This document shows positions 58,561 to 64,000 of a stretch of 64,000 nucleotides of DNA, in pieces. This DNA comes from Paraspadella gotoi. Lineage: Eukaryota > Chaetognatha. Positions within the stretch are counted from its first letter, which is position 1. The number at the start of each line of letters is the position of its first letter. The stretch covers positions 14,418,060 through 14,482,059 of the forward strand of contig CM119268.1 in NCBI GenBank assembly GCA_051294375.1. The letters run 5' to 3'. A model generated the notes under the pieces. It searched no databases, had not been told where the DNA came from, and saw only the letters and a program-made list of their open reading frames with translations. Position numbers and translations under genes: made by a program.

Positions 58561-58707
58561 TAGTAAACGATTTAGCAATAGATCTCTTATCTTTTTCTCC
58601 TTTTATTTCACTTTCTTCTTATTAATTATTCAATAAATTTCATTATTGCTAAAGCATTTTCAATTGCTCTTTGCGCGAAGTTCTATTTTCACTCGTCGTT
58701 TCTTCCA

Positions 58708-59085
58708 TTACTTATTCGTATTCAGTCTAATACCAGCAGAGAAACCCAAATTATTAGCAGCAAGCTGCAAAGCTTCATTCGTATATGTGCTCGAATCTTC
58801 CCTCGTGTATGATTTATTACTATCGTATATCCTCCTCACGAGTCTCCAACTGCACGTCCAACACCCACAGTTGTTCACTTTATCCCAATGAATTGCGGAG
58901 ATAACACGCCTTCTAGCGCGTAGCATACTGTAGAGCGGGACGTCTCCCGTCATCTGCACACCCTGAGGTAGCGCATCTTTTTGCCGAACTATCTTTGAAA
59001 CTGGCCTGGTTGAATTCTCTTTGAGTCCCTGAATGAACTTCTCGCCTAAATATGATCGGTTTTTGGCGTACGATAAGAAAATCAT
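58708..59085 (-). CDS. Hypothetical protein or exon, 125 codons
   Basis: The longest non-repetitive, complete ATG-to-TAA frame in the island. Composition is ordinary, with tryptophan and cysteine residues (HWDKVNNCGCWTCSWRLVRR in the middle). No signal peptide, membrane segment or known domain is recognised. A possible acceptor (ATTTAG) lies two codons before the ATG in the same frame, so it could be an exon instead of a free-standing gene. It is on the same strand as the candidate exons at 59726, 60136 and 60511. Confidence 0.42.
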   Translation of the reverse strand: MIFLSYAKNRSYLGEKFIQGLKENSTRPVSKIVRQKDALPQGVQMTGDVPLYSMLRARRRVISAIHWDKVNNCGCWTCSWRLVRRIYDSNKSYTREDSSTYTNEALQLAANNLGFSAGIRLNTNK

Positions 59086-59725
59086 TTCTTGCTAAATAAC
59101 ATTTATTGGAAATTTCTTTAGAGGGTGTGTATATCTTTATATTATACAGATTTAAATATAAATTCATTCTTAATCAACTAAATAATCAACAATAGAATCC
59201 TTTCGCGAGATTTAATTTTACAATAACCTGATCAAATTCTCAAATCATGTTCGATTGCCCTCTTTGGCTCTTAATCCACTCGTGTCTTCCTCTTAACGTG
59301 CAATTCCGATGACCGATTCCCCGTCTATTTCGTGCCTCTTCGCATTGACGTCACTCTGGCTGTAGTCTTCGTCATCTTCTTACACTCCGGAGACAAGACC
59401 TCTTCTCAAATCAACAACACTATTCAAACGCCAATAGAACTGAATTTGCCGTCTCAACTGAAATTGATAAAAACAATATATTTAATCAACCTTATAACTT
59501 CATTCTCTTATTATATAAAAACAATATTAACCATTGTTTTTTACATCTTCTTGTGAGATATTTTTACTCATTACTCAAATTATCAATTGTTTACTCACCA
59601 CAAATGTTGAAACTTGAGAAACTACCCTCACTACGGATTGTGCCAGTAGTGTCTATCATCTTTATTCTTACTAGTGTGTTACCCCGCACAGAAATCGTGA
59701 TCAATGAGAAGACCCTTCTGTACGT

Positions 59726-59878
59726 TTATTGCTGCGCTCGGATATGTACATCAGTTACCCAACGCTGACCATCACCAGAGAGATTGCACTTGCGATCAGA
59801 GAAGCAGATGAGCGCAAAGAGAGAGCACTCCCCAGCAGACCCAGTATTGGTGCAGCAAGATTCTAAATGGGCGGGTGC
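59726..59878 (-). CDS. Candidate terminal exon, cysteine-rich
   Basis: A strong acceptor (T-rich tract ending TTTTATTTTAG) is followed at once by 50 open codons and a TAA. In this phase the peptide has five cysteines, C-C-X9-C-X6-C-X5-C, between SCCTNTGSAGEC and SDRKCNLSGDG. The polyadenylation signal AATAAA overlaps the stop codon (59730-59725). This looks like the last exon of a small secreted protein. A second phase is open for 27 codons, so the frame needs confirmation. No named peptide family is claimed. Confidence 0.42.
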   Translation of the reverse strand, partial: APAHLESCCTNTGSAGECSLFALICFSDRKCNLSGDGQRWVTDVHIRAQQ

Positions 59879-60135
59879 CTAAAATAAAATAATAAATCAA
59901 TTAAGAAAACTAATAAAACAGGATATATGAATATTTACAATTAAAAAAACCGCTTTAAGAAGTTGAGGAGTAGAGAAAGCGAGTATATAGAGAGAAAGGG
60001 AGCGAAAGAGACATAAAAAAAATTTCATATTCGTACCCTAACTAACTTATTTAACACGGAGAGAGACACCATCTTCGATTATCTTCACTTCTCTACAGGC
60101 TCGAGCCCCGGTGTATGTCTCAAACAAACGATATG

Positions 60136-60321
60136 TCACTTATTGAATCTCATCGCCATTGATCTGCCAACTTGCTCAGAGCTGATGCGAAGGGCTTTCC
60201 AACTTCCTTCAAGGAAATACTTAACAACCTCTGTCCACTCTAGAGAACCTATAAATCTTATATCTGATACGAGAGTAGAGTGAGAAAAGTTTCCCACGAG
60301 CCGCGCTCCCAGAATAGAGAA
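60136..60321 (-). CDS. Candidate coding exon, unknown protein
   Basis: 61 open codons of strongly protein-like sequence (for example SLEWTEVVKYFLEGSWKAL) between in-frame TGAs. There is no ATG until near the end, so it would be an internal exon. Possible acceptors lie near its start (CTGGGAG, TTTATAG). The donor is unclear. It sits between the signal-peptide-like frame at 60511 and the cysteine-rich exon at 59726 on the same strand, suggesting one gene, though phases could not be reconciled from sequence alone. Confidence 0.38.
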   Translation of the reverse strand, partial: FSILGARLVGNFSHSTLVSDIRFIGSLEWTEVVKYFLEGSWKALRISSEQVGRSMAMRFNK

Positions 60322-60510
60322 TCATAATATATGTTTCTCTATCGTAATCTCACTATAATTACTGTTGTTACCTAGATACCGCCTCGGTCTCCTCCGTGAG
60401 CCCTTTTCCAATTCCGTGTATACTCCCTTGCTCTTTTTTTTTCCAAATCGAGAAGCGGCCAAGGCCCGGTTTAAAATACCCACGAGAGCGCGGTCCCCAT
60501 TGAGGTCGCC

Positions 60511-60636
60511 TCACTGCTGCACAGGTCCGAAATTCGAGAATTGCGGATGATGCACAGCAGCCTTCACTTCCCGCTGAGTCCAGCGGTTCTGTGGCATCGA
60601 AGCAGCGATAGTGGCAAAGATGATAAATGAAATCAT
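60511..60636 (-). CDS. Small open frame with signal-peptide-like start (41 aa)
   Basis: A complete ATG-to-TGA frame. The first 13 residues (MISFIIFATIAAS) form a short hydrophobic segment ending in small residues, like a secretion signal. The rest is polar (PQNRWTQREVKAAVHH and onward). A TATAAAA-like sequence lies just upstream on the minus strand. A GTGAGG at the stop codon could instead act as a splice donor, making this the first coding exon of a longer secreted protein. Function unknown. Confidence 0.4.
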   Translation of the reverse strand: MISFIIFATIAASMPQNRWTQREVKAAVHHPQFSNFGPVQQ

Positions 60637-61560
60637 TTTGTTTTATATCCTTTAAAGTTTAGAGAAAATATGAAAATTCTAGTTATATCTAATTTCGTCT
60701 GTTCGAAAAGCGAGAAATAAAATTTAATTCTTTGTTTACCATTTGAGTTTCGAAGTTTTGGCGGAGATATCTTTATTCCGATTTGGTGAAGTGCGATTGA
60801 AACGAATATCCTTCGTTTCGCCTTAAGTTACCAATGACCATTGGAACAGAGCCCGAGCAGTCGAGTTTTAGGGAGATTGTAAACAAATCTTTAATCGATT
60901 TCTAACTATTGTCATTGATACACACTTTATGTTTATTTTGAAATGCCCGGCCTCCCACATTTTGCAGATCTGCTATTGCTATTGCTTATCGTGTATTACT
61001 GTGTTACTGTATGATGTAACCTGAATTTTTGATCCGATTACTTTTTTTTCCGCCCTCAACTTTTACATAAAGCAATTATACCAACAAATAACATACACAT
61101 ACTTTTTGAAAAATAATTAATAAAATCCTACTTAATGATTAATTATATTTAGGAGGGGCGGGTTCAGGAAATCAAAGAGTTGTTGTTTCGTTTCGCGGCC
61201 CCTCGTTCTTTATTAAACAAAAGTATTGGCCTTCGCTGAATTGTAAACAAAACGCTTTTTGGTTCTCGATCGCTTGTAATTCTTTCTTCCAGTCGTGATT
61301 TTGGCCAGCGTAACAATTGTAATTCGCTTCCCGTTTATTTCTCGTTTGTTTCCAACGTTATTAATATAATCAAAGAATACTCAATCATCCTTTAAATATA
61401 ATTAGGCTAAATAATTCGTCAATTTATTACAGCGAGTTAGTAATTAAGAACGACAAAGAGCCATCCAGTTGATGCGATCGCGCCTCGTTTAAAAAAAGCC
61501 TTTGAAACAGGAGAATAAATCTCTGCGTTGGGAATCCGTAGAAATATAAGGAGCCTCTTC
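60637..61560. other. AT-rich stretch, no gene seen
   Basis: Upstream of the signal-peptide-like frame. It could hold its promoter, but no specific element beyond the TATA-like sequence was identified. Confidence 0.5.
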
Positions 61561-61860
61561 GGCTCCTTTTTTTTTTTTCCTTTCTTTTTTCCTTCTTTCT
61601 TTTCTTATCTTCTCTTTCTTCTTCTTTCTTTCTATCTTTCCTCTTCTTTCTTTTTCTTTCTTTTTGTCTTTACTTTTTTCTTATTTCTTTCCTTCTTCCT
61701 TTCTATCTTTTTTATTTTACATTTCTTTTCCCTTTCGTTTTTTCTGTGTTCTCTTTCTCTTTATTTCTTTTCTTTCTTCCTTTCTTCCTTCTTTCTTTCC
61801 TTTTATTTCTTCTTTCTATTTAGCTTTCTTTTATTCTTCTTCTTTGTCTCCCCCCGGCCC
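61561..61860. other. Pyrimidine-rich strand-asymmetric block
   Basis: About 300 bp of nearly pure C and T on the plus strand. The long phenylalanine- and serine-rich frames over it are composition artefacts. Confidence 0.75.
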
Positions 61861-62086
61861 ATCACCTCCCTCATCCTTCCCCCATTTCTCTTCTCTTTTC
61901 ACTCCTGGTCTCAACATCAAACCAATGGCGTGGAATGCCGATGGATGGTTCATAAAATGGTCACCTGAAAAGGAGTTCGGATTCGGAACACCTCTTCCGA
62001 CCCTCACCCTTTCAACTCCGAGAGCCACTTCTTTAGCCCTCAACCCACCACTCTCTCCACCTTTATTTAAATCATCACACGTTTAA

Positions 62087-62960
62087 AACTTCTCTCACCC
62101 CACAACTCCCAAATCACCCATCTGCACACCCGCCCTTTTCCTTTGAATTTCCGCCAAACCGTATTCATCTTTTTTATCCCAAACGCGTATCTTGAGTGAC
62201 AATTTTCAATTTCCTCATATTCTAAAAACATTCGGAAGAGAGAAAAACTTTTTTTCCCTTTTTTAATTTTTTTTTAATGGTCAAATGTTTTGACTTTTTG
62301 TTTTTTAAATTTTTAGAAAACCCGAAAAGCGTAGCTTATTGCATAATGAATGATTGGTCAATTTTATATTGGTTGTACCAATTTCATAAACTTAAATACT
62401 ATCTAAAAAGTAAAAATGAAATTAAAAAAAAATGTTTTACGTTATACGTAAAGATCGAGCGACTTTCTGGTTTCGATGTAAACAAAACAATCACAACTCG
62501 TCTGGAAAAAAGGTTGGGTCCAAATCCAAATTTAGGATTTCAACATTCTTTTTCAGAATCCAGTTCGAACTGTGTTTTCTTTAAAGTTCGCGAGACGCGG
62601 ATATTAAAAAAAGTTTGTTTACGTCTGAAAAAGTTTCGTTTTTCTCAGAAAAAATTACAGGATTATGAGAAACGGAACAAAAAAGGGCTGATGAGAGAGG
62701 ANNNNNNNNNNNNNNNNNNNNNNNNNNNNNNNNNNNNNNNNNNNNNNNNNNNNNNNNNNNNNNNNNNNNNNNNNNNNNNNNNNNNNNNNNNNNNNNNNNN
62801 NNNNNNNNNNNNNNNNNNNNNNNNNNNNNNNNNNNNNNNNNNNNNNNNNNNNNNNNNNNNNNNNNNNNNNNAGCTTGCTGAAACAAGTAGAGAAAGCCCA
62901 GTGAAAAACGTCAGTGAAAAAGTTTTCAAGTTTCTGCTAGACTCTCCAGAGAGCCATTAG
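62087..62960. other. Mixed sequence around a gap
   Basis: A plus-strand frame of 227 codons (62277-62960) stays open only by reading through 170 N. It overlaps a dispersed repeat and is lysine-rich, so no gene is called. Confidence 0.5.
62318..62395 (-). repeat. Dispersed repeat with a palindromic core, copy 2
   Basis: Reverse-complement match to 41195-41265: 26 identical bases at 62362-62387 and weaker similarity alongside. Confidence 0.6.
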
Positions 62961-64000
62961 CCTCGCTCTTTCTTCCTTTCTCACCTCCACTTTTCCTCAC
63001 TCTATTTTTTTTTCTCCTCTCGGTTACTCGGGTTCTTTTTTTTTTTCTTTTTCCAGTTTTACATACTCGTTTTTTTTATATGCAATTTTTTTAATTTTAA
63101 ATTCACGCGTCATTTGTCATTTGTCATTTGTCCTTCTCGTTCTTTGACATCAATCACCTTGACGGTTTTTTGACACGATGACTTCGTGACGAAATTCTAC
63201 TCACCAATTTTTGAAGAGCAGAGAAATGTAAATTTATTTTGAAACGTGAAACGTAAAACGTGTAAGTCAGTGACATCAAAAAATATGTACAAACAGAAAT
63301 CGAAGATCAAGCCTTTAAAAAAAAATTATTGCGAAGAATTCAAAACGTTTTTCCGCCAGTTATTAGAGTCATTCCAATGTATGAATTGTAAAACCGAATA
63401 AAAAAGTTACATTGCGTATTTTTCAAAAATGATTCCGAGCCTGGATACGGCAAGAGGTGTACATCCTAGATTATGGGTCGGTCCTTTTCTTCATTTCATG
63501 TCTTTTATCTTCATTTTGCTTCGGTCGTCGTCGTTGCAGTTGACGTCGTCATCATTGTTGNNNNNNNNNNTGATTTTTTTTCCTGTTTTTTTTTTCCTTT
63601 TCTTTCCTACACGAAACAGGATGCGTCAAGTTCGTTACGGACGGAGATTATATTAAAAGTGAGGTTTTCTTTTTTACATCATTTCTGTTTCTCGATGGAC
63701 ATATTTCTCCTTGTTTTTCCTTTACTTTGTTTTTCTTTCTTAATTTCTCCTCTCCTTCTCTTTCTACTTCCCTTCTTTTCTTTCTTTTTTGCTTTCCTTC
63801 TTTCCTTCTCTCTCTACTTCCCTTCTTTCCTTTCCTTTCTACTTCCCTTCTTTCCTTTCCTTTCTTCTTCCCTTTTTTCCTTTCCTTTTCACTTTCCTTC
63901 ATTCCTTTCCTTTCTTCTTCCCTCATTTTATCATCATTCTCCTTTACTTGTTTCCTTCCCTCCTTTCTATATTATATATTTCAGTATTTCAGAATTCTCC
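62961..64000. other. Pyrimidine-rich end of window, no gene seen
   Basis: Includes a short run of TCATTTG units (63112-63134), a 10-N gap (63561-63570) and a long C/T-rich tract (63665-63960). Confidence 0.6.

Noticed and set aside
61528-61968. 146-codon Phe/Ser-rich frame resembling a membrane protein
   Set aside because: Hydrophobicity comes from a pure pyrimidine tract; no conserved residues are seen.
62277-62960. 227-codon plus-strand frame
   Set aside because: Depends on reading through a 170-N gap and overlaps a dispersed repeat.

Overview
This is 64 kb of draft nuclear scaffold from an animal, most likely an invertebrate. Supporting signs are a CsRn1-type Ty3/Gypsy retrotransposon, two related tRNA-derived SINEs, intron-type splice signals, and a very high density of (GA)n/(CT)n and (TCG)n microsatellites. 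A crustacean would fit the microsatellite load, but that is a guess. No bacterial operons, rRNA, CRISPR array or telomeric repeats were seen. Most long open frames here are translations of microsatellites, not genes.

Layout. 1-14.6 kb is a 7.6-kb unit present twice in tandem (93-7713 and 7837-14600), separated by a 25-N gap. The copies differ by many small indels and by one clean 848-bp insertion, flanked by TTAA, found only in the first copy. 15.98-17.74 kb is another direct duplication around a 25-N gap. 18-24 kb holds microsatellites, gaps and the first SINE. 24.6-33.6 kb contains a large inverted repeat (arms 24645-27340 and 31544-33565). 34-38.2 kb contains the second SINE and a near-perfect palindrome (35322-36663 / 36689-38198) centred on a 25-N gap. 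Several of these duplications look like assembly or long-read artefacts, and this is the main caution for anyone using the window.

The best-supported genes are gag and pol of the retrotransposon on the minus strand (47317-52758). Its 5' LTR is complete at 658 bp and its 3' LTR is mostly lost in a gap. The 39 LTR bases that can be compared are identical. Gag has the CHCC zinc finger typical of the CsRn1 clade. Pol has protease, reverse transcriptase, RNase H and integrase with nearly all catalytic residues. A -1 ribosomal frameshift signal (GGGAAAC, 5-nt spacer, two-part stem-loop) sits exactly where gag and pol overlap. The element looks young and possibly functional, except for an odd protease active site (D-G-G).

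Host genes are only hinted at. The clearest is a microsatellite-free island at 56.7-61.5 kb whose minus strand carries a chain of protein-like open frames: a 41-residue frame beginning with a signal-peptide-like segment, a cysteine-rich terminal exon with a good splice acceptor and a polyadenylation signal, and a complete 125-codon frame. Single candidate exons also occur near 28.6, 41.4 and 43.3 kb. None could be named.
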